Source of the DNA: Achromobacter spanius
GTDB taxonomy: Bacteria > Pseudomonadota > Gammaproteobacteria > Burkholderiales > Burkholderiaceae_B
Length of the DNA: 64,000 nt
Assembly (NCBI RefSeq): GCF_029637605.1
Contig: NZ_CP121261.1
Location: forward strand, 3,472,001-3,536,000
Reading direction: 5' to 3'
Shown piece by piece: positions 57,515 through 64,000 of this stretch (its first letter is position 1; each line of letters opens with the position of its first letter). The notes under the pieces were generated by a model. That model saw nothing but the letters and a program-made list of their open reading frames with translations, was not told where the DNA came from and did no database searches. Position numbers and translations under genes: made by a program.

Positions 57515-58672
57515 ATGGGCTTCTTAAGAACCTTACTGGCGCTATCAGTGGTGCTGGATCATCTGGGCGGCAGTTATACCGACAACCTCGTCGGCGGCCG
57601 TTTGGCGGTGCAACTGTTTTACGTGATCTCGGGTTTCCTGATTTCGTATGTGATGACCGCCACCGACAATTACCAGGGTGCGACGGGCAAGTTCTATGCG
57701 AATCGCTTCCTGCGACTGTTCCCCATCTACCTGGCCGTGGCGGCACTGACGCTCGCGGCCCACGTGCTGAGCGGCGGCGCCTTCTTCCGCATCTATGACG
57801 CCCTGCCATTCTCCGCCGACCTGTTCCTGATGCTGTCCAACCTGTTCATCTTCGGGCAGGACTGGCTCATGTTCTTCGGCATCAAGGATTCGGCTTTGGC
57901 CTTCACGGGCAGCTTCGCCAATAGCGAGGTGCCGCTGTATCAGGGGCTGCTGGTGCCGCAAGCCTGGACGCTGGGCGTCGAGATGAGCTTCTACCTGGTG
58001 GCGCCTTTCGTGCTGGGTTCGCCGCGCCGGCTGCTGGCCTTGCTGGCTGCGTCGCTGGCCCTGCGCGGGGTGCTGATCGCCACCGGTATCGGGCTGGGCG
58101 ACCCCTGGACCTACCGCTTCTTTCCGACCGAGCTGGCGCTGTTCCTGATCGGCTCGCTATCGCACCAGGTGCTGCTGCCGCTGTTCAAGGCATGGACCCG
58201 CCGCGTGAGCCGCCTGCCGGAAATCGGAACCGGCGTGCTGTTCGCCTACACGCTGCTGCACTTCTCGATCAGCATCAACCCCACGGTGCGCGACGGGCTG
58301 GCCGTGCTGCTGTTCGCCGCGCTGATGCCGCTGGCGTTCCTGTTCCAATCGCGGCATCGGCTGGACAAGGCGATCGGCGAACTCAGCTACCCGATCTATA
58401 TCTGTCATTCGCTGGTGATCCTGGTGTTCGGTTGGCTGCTTAACGACATCCAAACGCATCAGCCCATGCTGTTCGCGGCACTGGTGATAGCGGGCAGCAT
58501 CGGATTTTCAGCGCTTTTGAACGGCCTGGTCGCTGACCCCGTGGAGCGCTTGCGCAGCCGCCTGCGCAGCAAGCCGCAAGCGGGCGCGCCGATACCCGTT
58601 CCAGTTCTGGATCCCCGTCGGCGGCCGCAAAGCGCGGCGCAGCCCATCGGGACTATTCACCGCGTGCCTTGA
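57515..58672 (+). CDS. acyltransferase family 3 (OafA/NodX-type membrane O-acyltransferase)
   Basis: A polytopic membrane protein of 385 residues with about ten helices, like enzymes that acetylate surface sugars. GFLRTLLALSVVLDHLGGSY holds the catalytic His of the first helix, and FYVISGFLISYV and SYPIYICHSLVILVF are family motifs. I choose the ATG at 57515 with GGGGAG upstream; the long frame in front has no family-like sequence. It may act on the polysaccharide built by the operon at 1-7940, though the genes are far apart. It overlaps the end of the convergent XRE gene by 20 bp. Confidence 0.9.
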   Translation: MGFLRTLLALSVVLDHLGGSYTDNLVGGRLAVQLFYVISGFLISYVMTATDNYQGATGKFYANRFLRLFPIYLAVAALTLAAHVLSGGAFFRIYDALPFSADLFLMLSNLFIFGQDWLMFFGIKDSALAFTGSFANSEVPLYQGLLVPQAWTLGVEMSFYLVAPFVLGSPRRLLALLAASLALRGVLIATGIGLGDPWTYRFFPTELALFLIGSLSHQVLLPLFKAWTRRVSRLPEIGTGVLFAYTLLHFSISINPTVRDGLAVLLFAALMPLAFLFQSRHRLDKAIGELSYPIYICHSLVILVFGWLLNDIQTHQPMLFAALVIAGSIGFSALLNGLVADPVERLRSRLRSKPQAGAPIPVPVLDPRRRPQSAAQPIGTIHRVP

Positions 58673-59051
58673 TATAAGCAGCCAGCACCAGTTCTATCTG
58701 CCGCTTTTCTTGCGAGCTCAACCGTGAATAGGTGGCGTACGACACGGATTCGAACGGCCAGGCGGGCGGCGGGGAGACGCCCCCTTCGGCCGTTGCGGCC
58801 GGGTCCGTGTAGCCGGAGTTCAGCATCGGACCTTCTCCGGTGCTGAGCCACATCGGACTGACCCGCAACGCGCGGGTCAATTTGATGAGGGCATCGCTGG
58901 AGGGTTGCTGGCGCTGTCCGCTTTCGTAGTTGCCGATAGCGCTCTGAGAGAGGTTGCTTGCGACCGCCAAGTCCTTTTGAGTCCATCCCTGAAGCATTCT
59001 TGCGCTGCGCAGACGATGGCTAAACGTGTCCAATCGATCAACCTGAGACAT
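58653..59051 (-). CDS. XRE-family helix-turn-helix regulator
   Basis: A 132-residue protein with an N-terminal cro/C1-type helix-turn-helix (RLRSARMLQGWTQKDLAVAS, then SQSAIGNYESGQRQ) and a short C-terminal part with SSQEKRQIELVLAAYI. Such proteins often control a neighbouring gene or phage functions. Its upstream DNA is AT-rich with a TTTAATTAAA palindrome and a possible promoter (TTGAGA, 17 bp, TAATTT). The target is unknown; the convergent acyltransferase gene is one option. Confidence 0.9.
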   Translation of the reverse strand: MSQVDRLDTFSHRLRSARMLQGWTQKDLAVASNLSQSAIGNYESGQRQQPSSDALIKLTRALRVSPMWLSTGEGPMLNSGYTDPAATAEGGVSPPPAWPFESVSYATYSRLSSQEKRQIELVLAAYIKARGE

Positions 59052-59482
59052 TAATATGAAATTATTTATTTAATTAAAACATCTCAATACAACCGCCAAA
59101 TAAACGGATTGCACCCCAATTTGCGGGTTAATCCGTAAATCGCACTTTTCGCGCGCTTGCCTGCTGGCCCGACGTGCGCCGCCCGCCCTCTCCGGCGCTG
59201 CCCCTATTTTAAAAACTTCATATCTGGCATTGACTTAACTGTCTTGCCCTTCAGGTACAACCGGTTGGCAACGCCAGTGCCACTGGACCGCTTGCCTGAA
59301 AAAATCCGGGTTGAGTTTATGAGCGATTCGGTATGGAAAATAGAAAATAATGTATCGGTAATACTTAATAATCCCTGACCGCAACCGCGCAAGAACACAA
59401 AAACAATCACCGTTTCAAGTGCTTCCCCAGGGGGACGGACCCGCCAGCGGTTACCATCAGAAACTACAGAAACGTATCTTCA
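59052..59482. other. AT-richer spacer without a clear gene
   Basis: About 430 bp between the XRE gene and an orphan terminator, visibly richer in A and T than the rest. Both strands carry open frames (plus, 59157-59378, 73 codons; minus, 59204-59410, 68 codons from a GTG), neither with a convincing ribosome site or known family. The plus frame ends with the 19-residue MSDSVWKIENNVSVILNNP. The region looks like a decayed or acquired insert. Confidence 0.5.
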
Positions 59483-59521
59483 CAAAAAAACACGCCCGTG
59501 TTTAAATGAAACACGGGCGTG
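59483..59521 (-). terminator. orphan minus-strand terminator
   Basis: CACGCCCGTGTTT pairs with AAACACGGGCGTG over 13 bases with loop AAATG, and a seven-base U-run follows on the minus strand. No minus-strand gene lies between it and the plus-strand regulator start at 59671. It may end a short antisense RNA or, read on the plus strand, be a leader hairpin of the regulator. Confidence 0.75.
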
Positions 59522-59670
59522 ACTTCAAGACGGCATTTGGTCCACCGGCCCCTGGCGGCCAGCATGGGACAAGCAACCGGCCGGATTCCCTGCCCACATT
59601 CAAAAAAACACCGCCGCACGCTCTCGTCATGGCGCGCCGTCTTACGCCGCGCCCCTCATTGGAAGCATCA

Positions 59671-60483
59671 ATGAATAACACGCTGGATGTCATTTTCCTT
59701 GGCAATGACGATGCCAAGCACACCAGGCTTGTGGACGCCTTATCTCATTTGGGTTTCTGCGTACGCCGCTGTCATGACTTGATCGACGTCTACGACCGCT
59801 ACTCCCGACGCCCCAGTCCGCTGGTGGTATTGGACGCGCCACTTTCCGATATTCACAACGCCGCCGTGCGCTTGCGCGCGGTGGATCGGGGCTTGGGCAT
59901 CGTGGCGATTGCCGCGTTCACCGACTCTGAAAGCCGCATCCGGACGTTGCTCTGCGGCGCGGATGCCTGCCTGCCCCCTGACGTAACCGGCCTGGAATTG
60001 GCGGCGGCGCTGCAAGCCTTGGTGCGCCGCGCAGTGGGGCTGGACGGCATGGAAGCCGCCGCCGACGCGCACGCCGAAGAGCCGCCGCAGGAAGCCTGGC
60101 GGCTGGCGAACAAGGGTTGGACGTTGATCAGCCCAACCGGCCGCACGCTGGGTTTGACGACGGGAGAACGAGATTTCCTGTCGCGGCTGGTGACGGCGCC
60201 GGACCGCAAGGTCAGCCGCGACGCCTTCTATGCCGATGGGGCCGACGATGCCGATAGCGGCATCACGCGTCGACGCTTTGTGGACGTGATGATCAGCCGC
60301 CTGCGTCGCAAGGCCGCCACCAATCAAATGACCTTGCCGATCCGCGCGGTGCATGGCTGGGGCTATATGTTCGCCGCGGACATCACGCTGGATCTGGACT
60401 ATCGGACTTCGGGGGAAGACAGCCGGCAAGAGGGGCTGGAGGAATGGCGCCGCGAAACCGAGGATGCGGACGCGGCAAACTGA
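59671..60483 (+). CDS. OmpR-like response regulator with an atypical receiver
   Basis: A 270-residue protein with a receiver-like N-terminal domain and a C-terminal winged helix of the OmpR type (GLTTGERDFLSRLVTAPDRKV, then FVDVMISRLRRKA and HGWGYMFAA). The acidic pair is kept (DD at 13-14) and Asp55 sits at the phosphorylation position in PLVVLDAP. The conserved Lys is lost: the loop reads GADACLPPD. There is no histidine kinase next to it. It may be regulated without the usual phosphorylation switch. I use the ATG at 59671 with GGAAG; the frame is open back through the hairpin. Confidence 0.87.
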   Translation: MNNTLDVIFLGNDDAKHTRLVDALSHLGFCVRRCHDLIDVYDRYSRRPSPLVVLDAPLSDIHNAAVRLRAVDRGLGIVAIAAFTDSESRIRTLLCGADACLPPDVTGLELAAALQALVRRAVGLDGMEAAADAHAEEPPQEAWRLANKGWTLISPTGRTLGLTTGERDFLSRLVTAPDRKVSRDAFYADGADDADSGITRRRFVDVMISRLRRKAATNQMTLPIRAVHGWGYMFAADITLDLDYRTSGEDSRQEGLEEWRRETEDADAAN

Positions 60484-60565
60484 GGCGGCCCGTAAGGCCT
60501 TGCGTGGTCCAGCGCACTGTAGTTGGCTAAACCCGTTGGCTGAACCCGTGGGCTGAACACAGGCG

Positions 60566-60605
60566 AAAAAAACGCGGCGCTGCCCCCGAGAGGTAAGACG
60601 CCGCG
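60566..60605 (-). terminator. minus-strand terminator behind the candidate small ORFs
   Basis: On the minus strand CGCGGCG pairs with CGCCGCG across a 19-base loop and is followed by seven U residues. It lies 28 bp after the stop of the 58-codon minus-strand ORF and supports a minus-strand transcript through this region. The 482-bp gap 60484-60965 otherwise has no gene on the plus strand. Confidence 0.6.
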
Positions 60606-60632
60606 CTAAAACAACACGTGAACCCGGAGTCA

Positions 60633-60809
60633 TCAGCCGGCACTGATGCCTTCTACCTGGATCACGCGATTCCAACATTCGTGCCTCATACTGCTCACGC
60701 ACGGTCCGACCGTGAACTTGCGCCGGGTCTCTAGTCCCCGCGCAAACTGCAACGTGATCAACGCCTGGATCTCGGGCCTGCCCTGACTGCTGGCCGACCT
60801 TCCATCCAT
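60633..60809 (-). CDS. candidate small protein, 58 residues
   Basis: A minus-strand ORF starting MDGRSASSQGRPEIQALITL and ending VIQVEGISAG. It contains two cysteines and several arginines and has no signal peptide. Its ATG lies one base after the stop of a 29-codon ORF on the same strand (TGA-T-ATG), so the two could be coupled. A terminator lies 28 bp after the stop. I recognise no family. The tidy order of promoter-like TATATC, two ORFs and terminator supports expression, but the ORFs are short and could be chance. Confidence 0.4.
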   Translation of the reverse strand: MDGRSASSQGRPEIQALITLQFARGLETRRKFTVGPCVSSMRHECWNRVIQVEGISAG

Positions 60810-60810
60810 A

Positions 60811-60900
60811 TCAGCGGTTTTCCACTTCGATAGCCGCGTGATGAACGAAGTTTATGACTTGGGCCGGGAATCCAGTAATTCTTTGTTGATAGTCTTCCAT
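60811..60900 (-). CDS. candidate small upstream ORF, 29 residues
   Basis: A minus-strand ORF reading MEDYQQRITGFPAQV and on to VEVENR-like end IEVENR. AATAGGT lies just before the ATG, after a TATATC -10-like box (about 60910-60915). It may be a leader peptide of the 58-residue ORF or part of a decayed gene. The frame is open 93 bases upstream into the antisense of the potassium channel start, which is not used here. Confidence 0.3.
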   Translation of the reverse strand: MEDYQQRITGFPAQVINFVHHAAIEVENR

Positions 60901-60965
60901 ACCTATTTGATATAGCAGGGCGCTTCGTCGCATCGTCCTAAAATGCGAACTAAAGGACAAACCCA

Positions 60966-62177
60966 ATGCCCCTGAACTCGCTTTCGCTGTCACGCCGGCT
61001 CAAGAAAATCCGCGCACTGTTCTCGCCCACCTGGTGTTTGGCCATCCTGGTCGCCCTGGATGGCTATGCCTTCATGCACCCCGTGCTGCGGGAAGTGAGC
61101 GCGCGGGAATATTCGTTCTGGCTGGCGCTGGACAATTGGCAAGACGTGATGCGGGTGGTCGGGCTGCTGGAGATCCCTCGGCTGGTGCTGGGCGTAGGCC
61201 TGCAAGTGATTGCCATCGGCCTTATCCTCAAGGCGCGGATCGCGTGGGCGTTCTCGCTGGTGCTGCTGATCGGTATCGGCACCTTTGCGATTCTTGGCGA
61301 GGCCGGGCGCGCGGGGCTGGGCGTGTACACGCTGGTGTTGCTGATTGCACTGATTGTCTATTGGCGGCGCTTTGACCGCGCAAGCGTTACGGCGGGTTCA
61401 CTGTTCGCGTTGGTCAGCGTGGTGTCCCTGCTGATCTACGCGGTCTTCGGCACGCTGTACCTGGGCGATGAATTCAATCCCGCGGTCAAGGATGCAGGCA
61501 CCGCGTTCTACTTCGCCATCGTCTCCATGTCGACGGTGGGCTATGGCGACATCACACCGCACAGCCTCACGGCAAGGCTGTTCACCGCGTCGATTATCAT
61601 TCTTGGCATTACCGTGTTCGCCACGTCCATCAGCGCGATCGCCGGCCCGGTGATCGGCGGCAATTTGAAACGGCTCGTCAAAGGCAGGTTTTCCACGGCC
61701 ATGAGAAAAAACCACATCATCATCGCAGGCGCCACGCCGCTGGCGCTTAGCGTCTACGCCGGGCTGCGCCGCCGGGGCGACGAAGTCACCGTGATCGTGC
61801 CGCCCGGCATGCCGCAGGAATACCCCGCCGCCACGGACCTGATCGAAGGTGATCCCTCCAGTGTGGAGGTCTTGCATAACGCCGGCGTGACCCGCGCGCG
61901 CTATGTGCTGGCGCTGCGCGACGACGACGCCGAAAACGCATTCATCGTGCTGGCCGCCAAGGAAGCAACGGGCGAAGGCGGCGCGAAAACGGTGGCGCTG
62001 GTCAACACCAGCAAGCACCTGGAGAAGATCCGGCGCGTGCAGCCGGACCTGGTGTTTTCGGTGCAATTGCTGGGCGCGGAGTTGCTGGCGCGCGCCATCA
62101 ACGGCGAACCCATGGACGGCCAAGCCATCGCGGACCTGTTCTTCGCCAAGGTCGAGCCGCAGGCGAAACCCGCCTGA
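60966..62177 (+). CDS. Kch-type potassium channel with RCK/TrkA-N domain
   Basis: A 403-residue ion channel of the E. coli Kch type. The first 240 residues carry six hydrophobic segments; the selectivity filter STVGYGDITP is near residues 188-197, with the pore helix before it. The cytoplasmic part is a TrkA-N (RCK) domain (NHIIIAGATPLALSVYAGLRRR, then EGDPSSVEVLHNAGV) that binds a nucleotide or ion to gate the channel. AAAGGA lies nine bases before the ATG. It stands alone. An S4-like voltage sensor is not obvious. Confidence 0.92.
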   Translation: MPLNSLSLSRRLKKIRALFSPTWCLAILVALDGYAFMHPVLREVSAREYSFWLALDNWQDVMRVVGLLEIPRLVLGVGLQVIAIGLILKARIAWAFSLVLLIGIGTFAILGEAGRAGLGVYTLVLLIALIVYWRRFDRASVTAGSLFALVSVVSLLIYAVFGTLYLGDEFNPAVKDAGTAFYFAIVSMSTVGYGDITPHSLTARLFTASIIILGITVFATSISAIAGPVIGGNLKRLVKGRFSTAMRKNHIIIAGATPLALSVYAGLRRRGDEVTVIVPPGMPQEYPAATDLIEGDPSSVEVLHNAGVTRARYVLALRDDDAENAFIVLAAKEATGEGGAKTVALVNTSKHLEKIRRVQPDLVFSVQLLGAELLARAINGEPMDGQAIADLFFAKVEPQAKPA

Positions 62178-62220
62178 TCCTGCCGGCGCGCTTTACTGCG
62201 AGCCACGCCATGTGCAGCCG

Positions 62221-63789
62221 CTACGCCGCTTGCGCGCCAGGCGGCGAATGCCGCGCATACCAGGGCACGAAGTCGGCCGACGGCATCGGCCGCGCAAACA
62301 AGTACCCCTGAATGAAAGCCACGCCGCGCGTCGTCAGATAATCAAACTGCTCTTGCGTTTCGACCCCTTCGGCCACCACCGCCAGATTCAGGCGATGCGA
62401 CAAGGTAATGATGACGTCGAGCACCGGCGCCTCTTCTCCGGACGGCATGATCGCCTGCACGAAGCCCTTGTCGATCTTCAAATAGTCGACGGGAAACTTC
62501 TGCAGGTACGACAGCGAGCAATGGCCGGTGCCGAAATCATCAATGGCCACGCGCACGCCCGCCGCGCGCAGCGTATCGATATTGCTGCGGGCCTGGCCGC
62601 TGTCCGAGATCAGGCTGCGCTCGGTGATCTCAAGCACAATCAACGGCCGGCGCGCCGCGACCTTGCCCACGAAGGCCTGGATGTCGGGCACCAGCGCAGC
62701 GCTGGACAGATGTTCGGGCGCGATGTTCACGCCCACATGAAAGTCGGGCGGCGTCACCCACGACTGCATGTCGCGCTCGATCAAGCGCAGCAGGTGCTGC
62801 GTCAAGGGAATGATCATGCCCTCCGCCTCGGCTGCGGCGATGAAAATGTCCGGGCGCACGAAGCCAACGCCAGGGCGGTTCCAACGCATCAGCGCTTCGA
62901 CGCCTTCGCACTGCCCCGTCAGTTGTCCATACACGGGCTGATAGTGCACCTGGAATTCGTCGGCAAGCATGGCGCGGCGCAACTGCTCCTTGAACGACAG
63001 CCGGTTCAATTGCAGCCGATAAGCGGCGAAAGCCAAGCCCGCGCCAATCAACAAGGCCGCGGGCAGATAGCCCAGCAAGAGCTGCCGCCAGGCGTCGATC
63101 AGGCTGGCCGTGGGCGCCTTCACATGGATGGTCAGCGCCACGCGCCCGTTGTTGCGCGTGATCTCGTCGTACACGGGTTCAACGCCCGCGTCGGACGCCC
63201 CCCAGGAATCGCTACGGATCGGCGCCCCCTTGCCCACGATCAATTCCAGGCGATAGTCGCCCAAGGTGGCGACGGCGTTAAGCAAGTCCAGCACGTAGCG
63301 TCCATCCACGGCGACGGCGCCGCTGTATCCGGGCGCGCCCGGCTTGCCCAGCAGGATGGCGGGGCGATCCGGCGCCAACGGCGTACCCGCCACGGAAAAC
63401 AGCCAGCGGTCGGGCGTGCCTTCGATGGGCCATTGGCGCAAATCGCCCAGTGCAAAATCCACTTCGCCGACGGCCGACGAACAATAGATGTGCCGCTCGT
63501 TCGACAAGACCAGGGAGCGAAAGTACGGGTTCAGCGTGCCCCAGCGGCGCAGTTGGGGCAGCACATCGGCACAGGGCTGCGGCGTCAGGTCCGCCACCTG
63601 GTCCAGCACGGGCCAGGCCTGCGCCAATATGTTCTCGACCTGCACACGGACAATCTGCGCGGCCGCTTCGGCTTCCATGCGCTGCTGCTTTTTGGCATAG
63701 AACCAGGTCTCTACAGCGCACACCACAACCGGAAGCACCAAGGCGAAGGCCACCGGCAGGTATCTCCAGGAAGGCACACGAACCGTCAT
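62221..63789 (-). CDS. CSS-motif EAL phosphodiesterase (cyclic-di-GMP)
   Basis: A membrane protein of 522 residues with two helices (residues about 10-30 and 235-255) and a periplasmic CSS domain between, carrying YCSSAVGEVD and a second cysteine in CADVL. Such domains sense redox state through disulfide formation. The cytoplasmic EAL domain is complete: VEALMRW, LEITERSL, IDDFGTGHCSL, LKIDKGFV, AEGVETQEQ. It should degrade cyclic-di-GMP. I start at MTVRVPSWRYLP (63789); an upstream in-frame ATG at 63867 has no ribosome site, and a TTG near 63807 has GAGG. It converges with the channel gene. Confidence 0.9.
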   Translation of the reverse strand: MTVRVPSWRYLPVAFALVLPVVVCAVETWFYAKKQQRMEAEAAAQIVRVQVENILAQAWPVLDQVADLTPQPCADVLPQLRRWGTLNPYFRSLVLSNERHIYCSSAVGEVDFALGDLRQWPIEGTPDRWLFSVAGTPLAPDRPAILLGKPGAPGYSGAVAVDGRYVLDLLNAVATLGDYRLELIVGKGAPIRSDSWGASDAGVEPVYDEITRNNGRVALTIHVKAPTASLIDAWRQLLLGYLPAALLIGAGLAFAAYRLQLNRLSFKEQLRRAMLADEFQVHYQPVYGQLTGQCEGVEALMRWNRPGVGFVRPDIFIAAAEAEGMIIPLTQHLLRLIERDMQSWVTPPDFHVGVNIAPEHLSSAALVPDIQAFVGKVAARRPLIVLEITERSLISDSGQARSNIDTLRAAGVRVAIDDFGTGHCSLSYLQKFPVDYLKIDKGFVQAIMPSGEEAPVLDVIITLSHRLNLAVVAEGVETQEQFDYLTTRGVAFIQGYLFARPMPSADFVPWYARHSPPGAQAA

Positions 63790-63947
63790 TCCTGATGTGG
63801 GCAAAACCGCCTCGCTGAAAAGTTCAAACAGCGCCAAAAGGGCGTCGCTGCATGACACACCAAGCATGGCGTAACGTCAAGTTACTTTGGCGCCATCCCC
63901 GCGCGCGCTCGCGGCGCGCGCCACGCTGTGTTTGCGCCAGGTCATAC

Positions 63948-64000
63948 ATGGGCAAAGAGACGACGGACGCACGCTGGTATTACGGGCCCGCGCTGGGCTA
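63948..64000 (+). CDS. start of a gene cut by the right window edge
   Basis: An ATG opens MGKETTDARWYYGPALG on the plus strand and the frame is still open at base 64000. The spacer to the left is a plausible divergent promoter region for the EAL gene. Only 17 residues are visible, so neither family nor reality is certain. Confidence 0.4.
   Translation, partial: MGKETTDARWYYGPALG

Noticed and set aside
59157..59378. Plus-strand 73-codon ORF in the AT-rich spacer
   Set aside because: No ribosome site, no family match, and an overlapping minus-strand frame of similar size; kept only as part of the spacer description.
59502..59723. Minus-strand 73-codon ORF ending in the orphan terminator
   Set aside because: Its stop lies inside the hairpin stem and it overlaps the start of the plus-strand regulator; looks like chance.

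Overview
The window is a gene-dense, GC-rich stretch of a betaproteobacterial chromosome. Gene content and order (tandem-aptamer glycine riboswitch before gcvTHP; apbC-tamA-tamB-dcd; coq7 / osmC-like / thyA / folA; an Alcaligenaceae-style surface polysaccharide locus) best fit Achromobacter or a close relative (Bordetella, Alcaligenes). This is inferred from protein character, not from a database search. I see no rRNA, tRNA, CRISPR, insertion sequence or prophage.

Layout. (1) 1-7940, minus strand: a polysaccharide (O-antigen or capsule type) operon. It runs from an initiating WecA/WbpL-type sugar-phosphate transferase through WbpO-type dehydrogenase, WbpP-type epimerase, a MurJ/Wzx-type flippase and a GT4 glycosyltransferase to an AsnB-type amidotransferase cut by the left edge. 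(2) 7941-8684: no protein gene but dense regulatory sequence. On the minus strand it has NtrC-like sites, a sigma54-type and a sigma70-type promoter, a short transcript with a CU-rich anti-Shine-Dalgarno hairpin loop, and a strong terminator; this is the best candidate for an undescribed element. (3) 8685-14039: coq7, an OsmC-family gene with thyA, a MHYT-GGDEF-EAL protein and folA. (4) 14266-28627: a MocR regulator divergent from a catabolic block: omega-amino acid (beta-alanine type) transaminase, malonate/methylmalonate semialdehyde dehydrogenase, a peptide-type ABC transporter, an amidase and two M81 (MlrC) metallopeptidase paralogs. Together they look like uptake and breakdown of a beta-amino-acid-containing peptide or amide down to acetyl-CoA or propionyl-CoA. 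(5) 28891-41849: a YdgA-like protein, the riboswitch-controlled gcvTHP operon, sodA with a ZIP metal transporter, a flavoprotein and a large PLP amino acid decarboxylase. (6) 41964-58672: acetyltransferases (one fused to a VOC domain), a diguanylate cyclase, dcd, tamB, tamA, apbC, metG, trhO, two META lipoproteins and an acyltransferase. (7) 58653-64000: an XRE regulator, an AT-richer spacer with an orphan minus-strand terminator, an atypical OmpR-like regulator, two candidate minus-strand small ORFs ahead of another terminator, a Kch-type potassium channel, a CSS-EAL phosphodiesterase, and a start codon cut by the right edge.

Three cyclic-di-GMP proteins lie in the window (MHYT-GGDEF-EAL, a membrane GGEEF protein, CSS-EAL). 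Most long open frames opposite the real genes are GC-skew shadows and are omitted. Start codons were moved inward where a Shine-Dalgarno match, family length or neighbour overlap argued for it.
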